From the NCBI GenBank assembly GCA_963575745.1, contig CAUYUJ010014002.1, positions 815,823 through 879,822 on the forward strand: a stretch of 64,000 nucleotides of DNA, in the 5' to 3' direction. The notes beneath the pieces were generated by a model. That model saw nothing but the letters and a program-made list of their open reading frames with translations. It did no database searches and had not been told where the DNA came from. The DNA is from Prorocentrum cordatum (lineage: Eukaryota > Sar > Dinophyceae > Prorocentrales > Prorocentraceae). Positions within the stretch are counted from its first letter, which is position 1; every line of letters begins with the position of its first letter. Below, piece after piece: positions 1 to 11,283 of the stretch. A program made the translations under genes and the position numbers.

Positions 1-77
1 TCCTGCCAGAGATGCCGTCAGACGCATCTGGCAGCAGCTGTAGAAGCTGGGGCCGAGAGCCAGCAGCGCCGTACAGA

Positions 78-531
78 TCAAGATCGGGATCTCCACCTTG
101 CCATCCTGTAGAGGTCGTACAGGTAACCGCGGAAGCCGTCAAGCTCCAGTATCAGGTTGTGGCCGTCTTCCATCTTCTCGAACGTCCAGCGAAGCCAGTC
201 TGGGGCTTTTATGTGAACCGCTATGCGTCAAGTCCAGGTGCCCCAGAGGCCAACATTTCCCGAACGCACCCAGGAGAAGTAGGAGACCCAGCCGCGGAGG
301 TTCGAGATGTAGAGTTCGTCCTCGAGCTACTTCTCCTCGGTCTTTCCCACGATCTCGTTCTTCTCGGCGGCCGTCAGCGCGGGGAAGGCCTCCTAGTACC
401 AGCCCAGCTGGCGGCGAGGAGACAGCTTCGACCTGTCCTTGACGTCGCCCACCCCGCCCACGTTGAGGAGCCGTCGTGCGGTACATTCGGCTCCATCCTC
501 AGCTGCTGGCCATCTGGACGCGGATGTCATC
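78..531 (-). pseudogene. Decayed coding remnant, unknown protein
   Basis: Seen: one minus-strand frame reads as plausible protein from about 531 down to 78 with no frameshift, but it is cut by TAG at 393-395, TAG at 327-329, a TGA near 217 and a final TGA at 78-80. Between the stops the text is rich in Trp, Asp, Glu, Leu and Tyr (for example LEDELYISNLRGW, WLRWTFEKMEDGHN and GFRGYLYDLYRM), unlike the Arg/Pro/Ala noise of the other frames. I do not recognise the family and see no catalytic motif. The two TAG codons sit where Gln (CAG) or Glu (GAG) would fit, so they look like point substitutions. Inference: a dead gene or retrocopy, or an exon cluster read through unrecognised short introns. 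The frame stays open upstream to about 968, but that part has no protein-like composition. Confidence 0.45.
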
Positions 532-840
532 CTAGAGGCCGGGCCGCTCCGACTCGCGGGTGTACGTCGAGGACGCGTCGTCCCCCAGGGTTCCCGAGCG
601 GTTCCGCCAGGAGTGGGCCGGGGACGCCCAGGTTTCTGACGCGCGAGTGGAGGGCGGCCCCGACAGGCCGCCGCCTCGTGGTGCCGACGACGGCGCGCCC
701 GGCTCCGAGCTCCCACGCTGGCGGGGCGAGGCCGCGCGCGCGCCGGGCTCGAAGGGCACGGGGGCCCGTGGCGCCAGAGACGGCTTGAGCGGGCACGAGG
801 GACCCCCCAGCCTTGCAGATGATTGCGCTTCGCAGTTTGT
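532..840. other. GC-rich unassigned stretch
   Basis: Several frames are open on both strands because of the high GC content. None shows a recognisable domain, and I see no repeat structure. Confidence 0.4.
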
Positions 841-906
841 GCAGCAGGGGAGGAGGAACATTCCGTACACGAGTGCCCTTCTGTACGGAATTCCCCCCCC
901 CGCTGC
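841..906. mobile_element. Short imperfect palindrome, MITE-like
   Basis: The left arm (841-868) begins GCAGCAGGGG and ends in ATTCCGTAC. The right arm (883-906) begins GTACGGAAT and ends CCGCTGC. The inner nine bases pair perfectly, then a G/C run and GCAGC pair with a few mismatches, leaving a loop of about 14 bases. No target-site duplication is visible. It could be a small non-autonomous DNA transposon remnant or only a hairpin. Confidence 0.45.
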
Positions 907-1675
907 GATTTGCCGGGGCAGGTGTCGGGGCCATGTTCGGCCATCAAGTGCTCGACCAGAGACGTCATTCACACTATGTACTACTCAGCATACTCCTGCA
1001 AGCGCATGTCACGCACGGCCTTGCCTTGCACCTCTCCCGAGACGCGATCAAATAAGCTTGGGCAACAATCATGTTGTCTGCAGTCACGCCTTCCCCTGCT
1101 GTACTTAGTTGCCTGGACACCCCTGCTTGCAATGTGACGTATGGTAGAACTGTCAGGTACACACACACACACACCTTTGCGAGGCAGAGGTAAATTGAAC
1201 CAGCTGTAAGCGATTCGGGGCAACTGAAGAGCGAATTGGTCAGCATGCAGGAGGAGAGAAGGAGACAGACAGAGCGGGCGCAGAGGAAGGGGGGGAGACA
1301 GGGGGCACTTTGAGGTGGAAGACTTCCATCCCGAGCGCGCTGGCGGGGCCAGCAGCGGCAGTGGGGATCGCGGCAGCGGTAAGCAGCGGCCGAGCCGCGG
1401 CGTCGGTGCATCCATGGACGCTGCCGATGCCCAGTACGCGGAAAGCAAGCGTATGTACAGCGAAGCCGTCCAGGTGTGGGCCGACTGGGTACAGCAAGTG
1501 GCGAGAATAGCAATCTAGGTTTTAGACTGCCCACAGCAAAATGCTGTGCCCGCTGGGTGTAGGGCGGGGGCTGCGGCGAAGCGTAGGGTCTATTGGCACC
1601 AAAACCAGAGGAAGCTGCACGCCGCCTCGTTTTCGTCTTGCACATCATGTTTTTGGCCCAATCTCCCAGTCCTCC
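907..1675. other. Unassigned, with a short AC microsatellite
   Basis: The only structure noticed is (AC)8 at about 1159-1174. Open frames on both strands are GC artefacts with no domain. Confidence 0.4.
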
Positions 1676-1970
1676 TTACCTTCCCCCTCCTGATACCCGC
1701 GCTCCCCAGCTACTGCCCATCCTCCTCTTCGGCCACGATCCCCCCCCCCCCCCACCCCCTATTCCACCTTCCTGCCCCCTCCCCTCCTGCTCCCTCCTCC
1801 CCTCCTCGGCCACGCTCCACCTCCTCCCCCCTCCCTCCTCCCCCTTCCCCCCCGTCTCCTCCCTCCCCCCATCCCCTGCCTCCTCCCCCTCCCTCTCGAC
1901 CCGCCCTCGAAGCTGCGGAGCTCCCCAGAGGAGGGCCCGCCCGGCGTTCCCCCCCCCCCCCCCCCCCCGA
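1676..1970. repeat. Polypyrimidine tract (C/T)
   Basis: Almost pure C and T on the plus strand for nearly 300 bases, ending in a run of C just before 1970. It could form triplex DNA. The long Pro/Ser/Leu frames crossing it are not genes. Confidence 0.8.
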
Positions 1971-2059
1971 AGGCGGCCATGGCGCGGGAGCGTATCCTCA
2001 GCCGCTCCAGCGCGCGCCGCGTGCCCGCGGCGGCCGCCGACGGAGGGGCGGACGGGCCG

Positions 2060-2390
2060 GCTCGCGGTCCGATTCCCTACGGCCCGCTCCCCAGACCTCG
2101 ACGCCGATGTCTCGATTACGACGACGACGTGTTTTCCCCCAGATGCTCAAAAGTGCGCACACTCTGTGACCAAGAGGCTGGCTCGCACGGGACTCTGCTT
2201 CAGCCCGTGGGTAGCCTCGGTCCGATCCGATTCCCTACGGCCCGTCCCCCCAAACACCTCGGCGCTGCTCTTGATGGCGATCCGGCGCGCACTTGGAGCT
2301 CCCTCCCCGGTCTGCGGAAGCCGGGCCCGGCGCGCTCGCGCTCTGGACGGCCCGAGCCCTGTCCGATTCCGTGACGACTCGGGCGCGAGT
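2060..2390. repeat. Degenerate ~150-bp direct repeat, three copies
   Basis: The motif TCCGATTCCCTACGGCCC occurs near 2068 and 2226, and a shortened form (TCCGATTCCGTGACGAC) near 2367. Each copy is followed by related text (CCTCG, GACG, GCGC), giving a period of about 142-157 bp directly before the GTC array. Confidence 0.5.
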
Positions 2391-2563
<173 letters not shown>

Positions 2564-2697
2564 ATCCAGCTGGGGCGTTCCAGAGAGAGGCCGCGCCCCT
2601 CGAGGGCTCGAGGCGTGGGCGCCGCCTGCTCGGCCTGCTGCAGGCGGAAGGAAGCGTATAGGGGGTGCCCGTCGGTGCGGCGGAGGGTCGCTGCAAG

Positions 2698-2756
2698 TGA
2701 GGAGGAGGAGGAGGAAGAGGAGGAGGAGGAGGAGGAGGAGGAGGAGGAGGAGGAGG
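2698..2756. repeat. (GGA)n microsatellite
   Basis: A nearly pure purine triplet array with a single GAA interruption. Confidence 0.9.
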
Positions 2757-2759
2757 CCA

Positions 2760-3399
2760 CTGTGAGGTCATTTGCAGTTGGGCTCTTCAGGAGCAGCTGG
2801 GCGTCTGGAGCTCCATTTCTTGATACAGCGCCAGCAAAGATGCCATACGTACGCCAAGCGCATGGCTGCCACGCTGTGGACGTGAAGAGCTAGAAGCGAT
2901 CACAGGCCAAAGCGCGTAGAAACAAGCCCTCTGACCCTGAGCACTGGCAGGGATGAGCAGAGTCGCCACCAGGCTGGCCCAAGGCCTGGGACGCTCACTA
3001 ATGCGGCAGCCCTCCCCGTCTCTTTGGCTTGGGGGCCAAGGCCCATCTCATGTTGCAGGCAGTGCCCTGAGCAAAATCGTGCCTTCCCATCAGGTGCCCT
3101 CTCTGCAGGTGCACCCTGAACATATGCACGCTGGCTTGAGTGTCACAAGGCTCCTTCACGCCGGCATGGGCTATTGTAGAACGCAGGCGGCAATCACAGA
3201 TCTTGGGAGGGCTGCCCTGCGGAGCTCCAGGCCACAAGTGAACCCAGAGTCCACATCTGAGCAGGCAGTGACACTGAGCTCGAAAGCGACTCGCGAGTTC
3301 CCCCTCCGCTGCCGGCCCTGTGCGCCCCCGGGCGCCAGGTGGCAGTCACCGCGACAGCCAAAAGCTAAAGGTCTGCTGCGCCGCGCTCCCTGGCGCAGC
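2760..3399. other. Unassigned mixed-sequence stretch
   Basis: Composition is more balanced than the surroundings and one plus-strand frame is open from 2953, but I see no domain, repeat or clear splice site. Confidence 0.4.
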
Positions 3400-3540
3400 T
3401 CGGCGACGACGGCGGCGACGAGAACGACGGCGGCGTCGGCGGCCACGGCGATGGCGACGATCCCCCTCGACGGCGATGGCGGCCACGGCCACGGCGACGG
3501 CGACGGCGGCGACAGCGGGATCGGCGGCAGCTGCCAACCG
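3400..3540. repeat. Degenerate GGCGAC-type array
   Basis: GGCGAC, GGCCAC and GGCGGC hexamers repeat imperfectly. Plus-strand translation is Thr/Ala/Asp/Gly low complexity. Confidence 0.6.
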
Positions 3541-4490
3541 GAGAGGGCGGTCCGGGGGGCAGGCGACGCCCTCTGCGCGCCCGACGTGCCCTCGGGGCGT
3601 CGAAGGAGCAGCGTGGCCAGCTCGCTCGGAGGCTCTACCGTTGCGCGTGCGCCGGGCGTGCCTGTGTCCACGCAGCGTTGGGAGGTTTGGGGGGCTTGTC
3701 GTCGTCGGCGTCGTCGTCGTTCGGAGTTTTGCGGGCGCTTCTGGAGGCCATCGTCGCCACGGCTGAACGCAGCCCGAAGGACTGGCCAGGATGGTCCTTT
3801 GCCCTGATCTGGACCACGACGGAGTTTTGTTCCTCATGCTTGACCTCTGAGGGTCATCTTTGGGGGGGGGGACCTACGGGCCGTCAGACACGATCGGGGA
3901 GAGAGGTCCAAGGGTGCGCGTTGCCGAAGAGGTTGTGGCGTCGGACGTTTGGGTTCCAGTAGCGCGGCGAAGCAGGGTGAGTTCAAAGCGGTTTGGTACT
4001 TCACAGGATGGGTCCAGCACGCGCGGAAGATTGGATCGTTCGTCGCGAGAGGGGACCAGGATTTATCGCGTGGACGGCACCCAGCCATGAGGGAATGAGT
4101 TGGAAACACCGCAGTATTTCAGAGCACCACGGACTCTGCGCTCACAACATGTTCTGATAACCGCAGATGTAATTACCTTCACGATTTGACCAATACCATG
4201 CAGTGACTTTCCTATCAGTGCCTGTTATGCTTTCTGAACGCCTATGTCTATGACGCCCAACTAACAGCCGCTAGCGTTACCCTCCGCCTCCCTTCCGACG
4301 CACCCCCCTCCCCACAAGGCAGCGCCTTGTTAGTGGGTGAAGGTGAGGGAGGGGGAGGAGGATCAAAATTTGAAGGTAAATCCTGATGCGCATCAACCCT
4401 CCCCCCTCGCACCCTCTTCCCCTATCGAAGCTTTGATCCTCGAGCCTGGGTGTTTCTCCTCACCTTGGTATTCCTCTTCTCCTTATCCTC
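3541..4490. other. Unassigned stretch
   Basis: A short CGTCGT-rich patch lies near 3700-3720. The part from 4090 to 4270 is less GC-rich. No gene, RNA or strong repeat is recognised. Confidence 0.4.
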
Positions 4491-4496
4491 CTCTCC

Positions 4497-4670
4497 CCCC
4501 TCCTCCTCCTCCTCCTCCTCCTGCCCTGACCCCCCCTACCCTCGAACGCCGTTCTTCCTCTTCCCCCCCGGGAGATGGGGGCGGGAGGAGGGAGAAGGGA
4601 CAGGCAACACGGAGTAAGGTCAGGGAGGAGGAGGAGGAGGAGGAGGAGGAGGAGGAGGAGGCGAGGAGGT
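4497..4670. repeat. (TCC)n facing (GGA)n
   Basis: A TCC array (about 4497-4525) is followed, after about 100 bases, by a GGA array (about 4624-4665). They are reverse complements, so the pair could fold into a large hairpin. Confidence 0.75.
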
Positions 4671-4734
4671 GGAGAATTCGACCTGGAGGGGGAAGAAGCG
4701 ATTCCCTTTTTGTATGTGGGGGGTTCCCTTACAT

Positions 4735-4835
4735 TCCTTTGGGGTGGGGGGGCTACACATCGGTTCCCCCATGTGGGGGGGGGTCACATCGATTTTCTTT
4801 TTGTGGGGTCACATCGATTTTCTTTTTGTGGGGGA
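4735..4835. repeat. 24-bp tandem repeat with T-rich core
   Basis: Two near-perfect copies of a unit containing TCACATCGATTTTC and TTTTTGTGGGG lie at about 4787-4833, preceded by a more degenerate copy with CACATCGG. Confidence 0.7.
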
Positions 4836-5129
4836 GCAGGGGAGGGTCTGGCCCTGGGGGAGAGCGCCCAGGACAACGAACAAAACAAAACGGCACAATG
4901 TGGTCCCGTGCTTTTTTTTGCTCCAGGGGCTAAAGGGGGGAGAACCGAAACCGGGATTGGTGGATCGACTCGTTTCTTTGTTTGTGTTTTCCTTGCTTGG
5001 TTCGTTCCCCTCCCCTCCTCCTCCCCTCCCCCCCCGCAAACAAAGGGAATCGACTTGTGGCCCCACACGAAGGGAATCCATCGAACCGCTTTTCTCCTTC
5101 ACTAAAACAATAATCAATCCCATCGTTAT

Positions 5130-5245
5130 CCAGAGAGAGGGTGACAGAGATGGAGAGGGACAGAGTAGGAGAGAGTAGGAGAGAGAGAGAGAGAGTGGGA
5201 GAGTCAGAGTGGGAAGGAGAGAGAGAGCGAGAGAGAGAGAGAGAT
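5130..5245. repeat. GA-rich purine microsatellite
   Basis: GAGAGA tracts with occasional T and C interruptions. It reads as Arg/Glu in two frames and is not coding. Confidence 0.8.
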
Positions 5246-6699
5246 GAAAGCTTGAAAAACGCAGAAAGGGGGGGGAGCCTCAAATCCAACGTGCCCCCTT
5301 TGCACCTGAAGCTCGCACGTGCATCGGCGTCCGCCGCCCCCTGGAGCTCCAGGAACCCGGCTCTCCCCAGGCGCAGTTCCCCGGGCGGTGGATCTGGAGA
5401 AGTCCCCGCCTCACGCCCTGGCCGGCCGCGCTCGTGCCGCCGCGGCTTGCCGGCAGCGGCGGCTCGAGCAGCGGCGGCGCGGCGGCGGGATGGGGGCCTA
5501 TCCGCGCCGCGGCTGCGGCTGCTGCGCCGCCTGGGCCGCGGTGCCGCTTGCGGCGCTGCTGGGCGCACCGCTGTGGCTGCGGGAGGTCTCCGTGCTCCGG
5601 GTCGGTCGAGGCGCCCGGGGGCCGGCGGGCGCAGTGAGGCGAGGACGGGTTCGGTCGCAAAGCATGGGGGCCTTGTATGTACTGGCAACTCCGTCTTTCC
5701 AGTGCACTCGCGTGTGCTGGCGTCGGGTAATCGAGGAGGAAGCGCTTGGCTGGCGCTGATTGGCTTTGGCCTATCGCTGGTCAGCGTCGATCTGCAAGCG
5801 TCAACAAGATGATATGGGAGGCTCCCGTGAGTTGCCCCCAAAGCGGGGGGGGCAGGACCAGGAGGTAGGATGAGGAGTGTGTGGGGAAGGACGGCGATGA
5901 CGAGGAGGTAAGGTGATGACGATGAGGTCGGGCAAGGCGGTAAGACGAGGTTTCTTAGGAGGTAGTGGGCGTGGAAGTAAGAGGCGGAGGAGGGGGAGGG
6001 AGGGAGGGGATGAGGGATAGGATGATTAGGAAGATTGCGAGAAAGACGTGAAAAGGAAGAGGAGGTAGAGTACAGCAGGAGGTGTGAGGCGGAGGAGGGG
6101 GCAGGAAGGGTGGAAGGAGCAGCGGGAATGGGTGGATAAGAGCGAAGGGCGATCGCAATTAAGAAATTGTTCTGCCAGTAGTTGGCCACTGCTCCCCTGC
6201 ACCACCGCATGCTCCCCTTTCTCTCTTTCCACCTCCGCCTCCATCTATCCTTACCGACTGCGACAGCGCATGTATGAAGTACCCTTCCCTCGAGCTCACC
6301 ATCATGACTGTTATCCTCCAGCTCGTCCCTAAGGTGCGAGACTGCTCATAAGCAGTCATACGTACAGGTTGTGGTCAAGGGTCAGCAGGTCCGTCATGCC
6401 ACTTTGGGTATCGGTTCACAGGGGTGACCATTCTGAGGAAGGGCTTCTGCCCTGGCAACGTGTTCCTCGTTGCGTGCCCTTGTTCGCTGCCTCCTCTTGC
6501 ACGCCTGCGTGGACGGCAGCAGCATAATGCTACAGCGGGGGCGTTCGTTAAGGAATGCGCCCAGCGGGCTTCAGACCCTGGAGGGTTCCTTATCTGATGA
6601 GGGCGGCGGTGATATCCATGGCCAAGCCACGATTTGAGTTCCACTGGCTTCCAGACCCTGGATTCCTTTATCCAACGGTTCCTTATCCAATGCCCTCAC
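5246..6699. other. Unassigned, GC-rich then mixed
   Basis: 5,290-5,660 is very GC-rich and open in several frames; 5,820-6,120 is G/A-rich. Around 6,570 and 6,655 a CAGACCCTGGA motif recurs next to GGTTCCTTAT, a degenerate short repeat. No domain was recognised. Confidence 0.4.
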
Positions 6700-7312
6700 C
6701 GTAATGCTACAGCACTTGCAGATGCTTCGGAAGGTTTTCGTCCCGATGGATGCTGCGACGGTGCTTGGTAACCTCCGGCTCCGCAAGGAGACGGCGGAGC
6801 TGGCCCAATGTTATGGACAGAGCCCGTTCGCGCGGCCTCCCAGAGAGGCGCGCAGCGATGTTGGCCTCGTCGTTCCAGCCCGGGTGCAGGTGCAAAATCT
6901 CCAGCACGGTGCGAGGCCCTCGTGCTGCGCTGGATGCGCCACGGAGAGATGATCTCCGCCAGCGGCGGCAGCGCCCGGGGACCCTCTGGCGACCGGGCCA
7001 GGCGCCCGACGATGGCACCCGCCACAGAGGCCGAGCCACCGCGCCCACGAGCGCAAGCCTGCACGCGCGGTCCCGGACGGGCTCCCCCGCGGCGGGCCGC
7101 GGGCCCCGCTTGATGTGTGTTGTGCTGCCCGGCGAGCTCGGCGGGCACAGCTCGGGCGGGGCCGGGGCCAGGACGAGTCGCTCCGGAGCCTTTTCCAGGG
7201 ACGCCCTCGGAGCGCTCCAGAGCTCTCTCTCCTGGAAGGCCGCGGCGCGCGAGACGTCCTCCAGGGCAGCCGGATCTCGGAGATGCGCGATCCATGCTGG
7301 TCCGGAGGATGA
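6700..7312 (-). other. GC-rich coding-like segment, unassigned
   Basis: The minus strand has long open text in two frames: one ends LEILHLHPGWNDEANIAAR around 6,790-6,880, and the other holds VGRLARSPEGPRALPPLAE around 6,940-7,000. These look more protein-like than the plus strand, but the best-looking text changes frame, there are no clear splice sites and I recognise no family. It may be a degraded gene; equally it may be chance openness in GC-rich DNA. Confidence 0.2.
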
Positions 7313-7349
7313 CGAGCAGGAGGAGGGGGAAGAATGGAGGGGGAGAAGG

Positions 7350-7350
7350 G

Positions 7351-7426
<76 letters not shown>

Positions 7427-7439
7427 CATGATCATGATC

Positions 7440-7490
<51 letters not shown>

Positions 7491-7775
7491 TTGATGATGA
7501 TGATGATGATGATGCTGATGATGCTGATGATGCTGATGCTGATGCTGATGCTGATGCTGATGCTGATGCTGATGCTGATGCTGATGCTGATGCTGATGCT
7601 GATGCTGATGCTGATGTTGCTGATGATGCTGATGCTGATGCTGATGCTGATGCTGATGCTGATGATGATGATGAGGAGGAGAAGGAGGAGGAGGAGGAGG
7701 AGGAGGAAGAGGAGGAGGAGGAGAAAGAGGAGGAGGAGGAGGAGGTGTAGGAGGAGGAGGACGAGGAGGAGGAGG
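7350..7775. repeat. Compound GAT / GATGCT / GGA microsatellite
   Basis: Pure GAT (7350-7425), a short GATCAT patch with self-complementary ATGATCAT (7425-7442), more GAT, then GATGCT hexamers (about 7510-7665), then GGA (7675-7775). The stepwise change of unit suggests successive slippage from one ancestral array. Poly-Asp, poly-Met and poly-His frames here are not genes. Confidence 0.95.
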
Positions 7776-7959
7776 ATGGTTTTGTCTTGAGAGTCCGTCT
7801 TCGCTGCCGGCTTCGCACCGCCACGCGGGTCTCTCGGCCTCGGCCCTCGGCGCCGGCTGCCTCGTGGCGCTCCAGGCCGGCCTCGTCGCGGCCGAGCGGA
7901 GGCACGGGTTTGGGAGGCTGTATTCTCTCTCACCGATTCGGCGGTGCGCACATGGGCCG

Positions 7960-8165
7960 GGACGCCCGAGATGGGCACGGAAAGAATGGGTACGATGCCC
8001 AACAGCAGTTCCTGTCCACTTTGAACAGGACTCGCTGTCCGCGCAGCCGCGGTCTGTATCCATTAGAGACAGGAGGCCGCCTGCCCAACAGCGGCCGCTG
8101 TTGGTTTGGACAACATTTGTTGTTGGGCATTGTACCCATTTTTTCCGTACCCATTTCGGGCGTCC
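7960..8165. mobile_element. Terminal-inverted-repeat element, 206 bp (MITE-like)
   Basis: The left end (7960-8007) reads GGACGCCCGAGATGGGCACG and onward. The right end (8118-8165) is its reverse complement, ending TTTCGGGCGTCC. About 43 of 48 positions match and every mismatch is a transition; four of the five would be G-U pairs in RNA. The interior (8008-8117) is itself partly self-complementary (CAGCGGCCGCTG near 8093). There is no coding capacity and no clear target-site duplication. The structure fits a miniature inverted-repeat transposable element; its superfamily cannot be told. Confidence 0.75.
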
Positions 8166-8279
8166 AAAATGGGGGGTGGCGTGAGGGGGGGGGCCAGGAT
8201 GGCTTCTAAGAAGCCCCCTGCCGTCTCGGAAGCTCCCCCGCTTCCTTAGAAGCAATCCCCATCCACGGTCTTGTCCCTC

Positions 8280-8345
8280 GCGCCATCCCCTTGTCCGCGC
8301 CGCCATCCTGTTGTCCGCGCCGCCCCCCTGTCCGAGCCGCCAGCC
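8280..8345. repeat. ~21-bp tandem repeat, three copies
   Basis: Units built on GCGCCGCCATCC or CGCCGCCCCC with TTGTCC repeat three times. Confidence 0.6.
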
Positions 8346-8695
8346 GATGCTGCTGAGTCGGAGGCCGACCCTCTTCTTGTGAGAATCGGTTGCCACCTTG
8401 CTGGCAGATACCGCAGGCCATCTAGCACAATCGAGGAGCAATCCATCCTCTCTCAGCATCATGTGCAAGCCCTTGGAGGCTCACGAGGCTGAGCTGTTGT
8501 CGGCGGTGAGCAAAATTATCAAGCTGGGAGACAACCGATCGCCTGTCGACATGATCATCCTGGCGTTCTTTGTTCGCGGTTGGCTTCGCACCCGGCTTGG
8601 TCGTTCTTGGCCCCGTAGATTTGTAATTTGTTCGTGCCGCATTTCACCAAATGTCCGATGGTACACGCGTTGTTTCGACGGCTTGATGGCGCTTT
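8346..8695. other. Unassigned stretch
   Basis: The plus strand is open from 8398 to 8697, but the translation shows no recognisable domain. Composition is near balanced. Confidence 0.35.
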
Positions 8696-8825
8696 GAGTT
8701 CGAAATGATTCCTGAGGGTTCCTGCCGGATCTCTGAAGATTCCTGCAGGATGCTTGCATGATCCTTCAGGGTTCCGGAGGATTCCTGAGGCTTCCTGTAG
8801 GACTCCTGAGGATTCCATACTGCGC
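8696..8825. repeat. GGATTCCTG-type degenerate minisatellite
   Basis: GATTCCTGAGG, GATTCCTGCAGG and GACTCCTGAGG recur every 12-16 bases. The same family forms larger arrays at 52,580-53,115 and 56,040-56,460. Confidence 0.65.
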
Positions 8826-9289
8826 CCCAGACCGTCTGCAAACGACCAGTGTACATTCGCTACACGCTCCCGCTGTGGTCCACCCAGTTCCGTTGCACCC
8901 TCTTGGTCTCGGCGAGCTTTGGGACTTGATTCGTCCGCGGCAGGCACAGCGAACGCATCCGCATGGAGTGAGGTCCACAGCGCTCCAGAGCGCTCCGCGA
9001 CGACATCCAGGTGCGATGACGTTGTTGCCAGTTGGGCATTTCTCTTACCCATCGCCGTCGTCGTCATCCTCGTCCACCTCCCTCCATCTGTCTTCCCACT
9101 TCTTCGTCCCAAGGCCCCTCCCAGGCACCACCCCGACTCGGCTTTCGCTCCGCGTGCAGCCACGGCGACGGGAAGAGTCCCAGAGGCCCATGCATGAAGA
9201 AGAGGGGGTTGGAAGAAAGGGAGGAGGAAGTGCAGAATAAATAATCGCACAACCAAACACTTTCGCAGCTCTGCGCGGATTTGTTGGAT
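8826..9289. other. Unassigned stretch
   Basis: No domain, RNA or repeat recognised; a few CGTCGTCGTC units lie at about 9055-9072. Confidence 0.35.
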
Positions 9290-9385
9290 TTGTTGGATCT
9301 GCGCTGGAACCCACTGGCGGCGCCTCCGGCCCCGCCCTTGGCGCGCTCAGCGCGCCAGGGAGGAGGTTCAGCGCAGATCCAAGAA
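9290..9385. mobile_element. Palindromic element, ~96 bp
   Basis: The outer arms TTGTTGGATCTGCGCTGGAAC (9290-9310) and GTTCAGCGCAGATCC onward (9366-9385) pair with two or three mismatches. The inner arms TGGCGCGCT (9339-9347) and AGCGCGCCA (9349-9357) pair perfectly around one base. It resembles the other MITE-like palindromes of this window. Confidence 0.6.
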
Positions 9386-9599
9386 GTCCACGTGGAGCTC
9401 CGAAGGTGTAAGTTTACGCAGTTGTTTTTCCTTCTACGGAAGAGGGCTCCCCTGGCCTCCCCTCCCTCCTCCACTAGCTGCGCGCACCATCGCCCCTGCT
9501 GCCCTGGGAGAGAGACGCAGCTTGCAGGCCTGGAGGAGTGCTCCTCGCTGGGCGGCACCAACCTGGTGATCACAGGTCGCAAGGGGCGGCGCAAGCTCG

Positions 9600-10640
9600 A
9601 GCCTCCCCCTCTTCCTCCTCCTCCACCTCCTCCTCCTCCTGCTCCTCCTCCTCCCCGTGATCCTCCCCCCCTCCTCCCTCCTCGGCATCATTCTCGTCCT
9701 TCACGTCCTCCTACTCTTCCTCCGTCTGCTCCTCTTCCTTCTCCTTCTGCCCCTCCTCTTCCAACTCTTACTCCTTCTCTTCCCTCATCCTCTTTTTTCT
9801 CTGCCCCCCCTCTCGTAACTCATATGACAAGAATGGTTTCTCTTCGTCCTGTCCCTCCTCGTTCTCGGTCGCTGAGGCTCGAGCATTGATTGAGCTAGTT
9901 GAGCTTACTCGGTTTTTGTAATTTCTGCAAGCGTTTGCATACTGAGGCTTCTGGACACCTTCGGAGACCTCCGTGTCCTTTCTCCTCATCCTCTTCGGAT
10001 CGGCTCGAAATCAGCCAATGAAGCGCCATGCAATTTCATTGAACGAGCTTGCACGCACGAGGGAATCTGAAAGGCGAGGAGGACAGCGGCGACTCTACCC
10101 ACCATTCCTCATCCTCCTCTTCCCTCCTCCGCTCTCCTTTTCTCCTGACCATCCTCTTCTTCTTCATCTTTCTCTTCTCCTTCGCCCTCTTCCCTCTTTT
10201 CTTCTCTTCCTCTTCCTCCTCGTGCTCCCCCTCGGGGAGGAGTAGGTAGGAGGAGGGAAGAAGAGGAGGAGGGCGGATGAGGTATGAGGTTGCGGGGCGC
10301 TCCATGGGGTTATTCGGAGTCCTTCCCCTTTTGTCAGTTTGCCCATTCCCTTCCCTCCTTTCCTCCTCCCCCCCGTTCCACCTTTCCCCTTCGCCCGTCC
10401 TGCTCCCTTCTCCCTTCCCATCTCTCCCCCTTCCCCTGCAATTCCCCCCCCCTCCCCCGCTCCTCTCACTCATCCTCCCAGTTTCCCTTCACTGCTTTCC
10501 TTGTTTTGCTTCTCGCCCTCCCACTCGTGATTCTCCTCCCATCCCTTCCCTGCTGTCCCCCCTCTCGCCCTCTCGAGTCTTCTCCCCTCCGTCATATCCT
10601 TCCCATGCACCCCTCCCTCCACCCCGTTCCCATTCCTCGC
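9600..10640. repeat. Two long pyrimidine-rich tracts
   Basis: 9600-9800 is TCC/CTT-rich. 10,095-10,640 is C/T-rich apart from a purine patch at 10,230-10,280. The mixed part at 9,830-10,090 holds nothing recognised. Open frames over the tracts are Pro/Ser/Leu low complexity. Confidence 0.8.
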
Positions 10641-10673
10641 ACGTGAAAAGGGGCTGCACGGGCCAATCGGACC

Positions 10674-10719
10674 TTACACCGGCCAAACCGTGCCTACACC
10701 AGCCGCACGGCCGGTGTAA
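10674..10719. other. Perfect 11-bp stem-loop
   Basis: TTACACCGGCC (10,674-10,684) pairs exactly with GGCCGGTGTAA (10,709-10,719) across a 24-base loop. It lies just upstream of a GAT array. Function unknown. Confidence 0.6.
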
Positions 10720-10756
10720 TGACCAGCCTGACCAGTGCAGTGACCCATAGAGGTCA

Positions 10757-10839
10757 CCAGTAATGGTATTGATGATGGTGATGAGTGGTGGTGATGATGG
10801 CGACGATGATGACCATAAGTGGTGACGACGATGATGACC

Positions 10840-10914
<75 letters not shown>

Positions 10915-11171
10915 ATGGTGATGAGGATGATGATGGTGTTGATGAGGAAGCGGAAAATGATGATGACGACGATGATGCTTATGTTGATGATGCCTACGTT
11001 TATGATGATGACGGCGATCATGATGATGCTGATGAGTGGTGGTGTTAGGGGATGATGACGATGATGCTGATGCTGATGGTTTACTCTGACGATGATGGTG
11101 ATGATCATGACCACGATGATGAGGATGATGCTGATGCTGGTGATGATGGTGTTGGTGATGATGACGAGGAC

Positions 11172-11205
<34 letters not shown>

Positions 11206-11222
11206 CTGGTGATGATGATGCT

Positions 11223-11283
<61 letters not shown>

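Noticed and set aside
7334-7790. Long poly-Asp, poly-Met, poly-Ile, poly-His and poly-Ser frames
   Set aside because: They are the six translations of one GAT-type microsatellite; no unique sequence, start context or domain supports a gene.
9773-9989. Minus-strand frame rich in Glu, Arg and Lys next to a pyrimidine tract
   Set aside because: Short, low-complexity at one end, and without any recognisable domain or splice signal.
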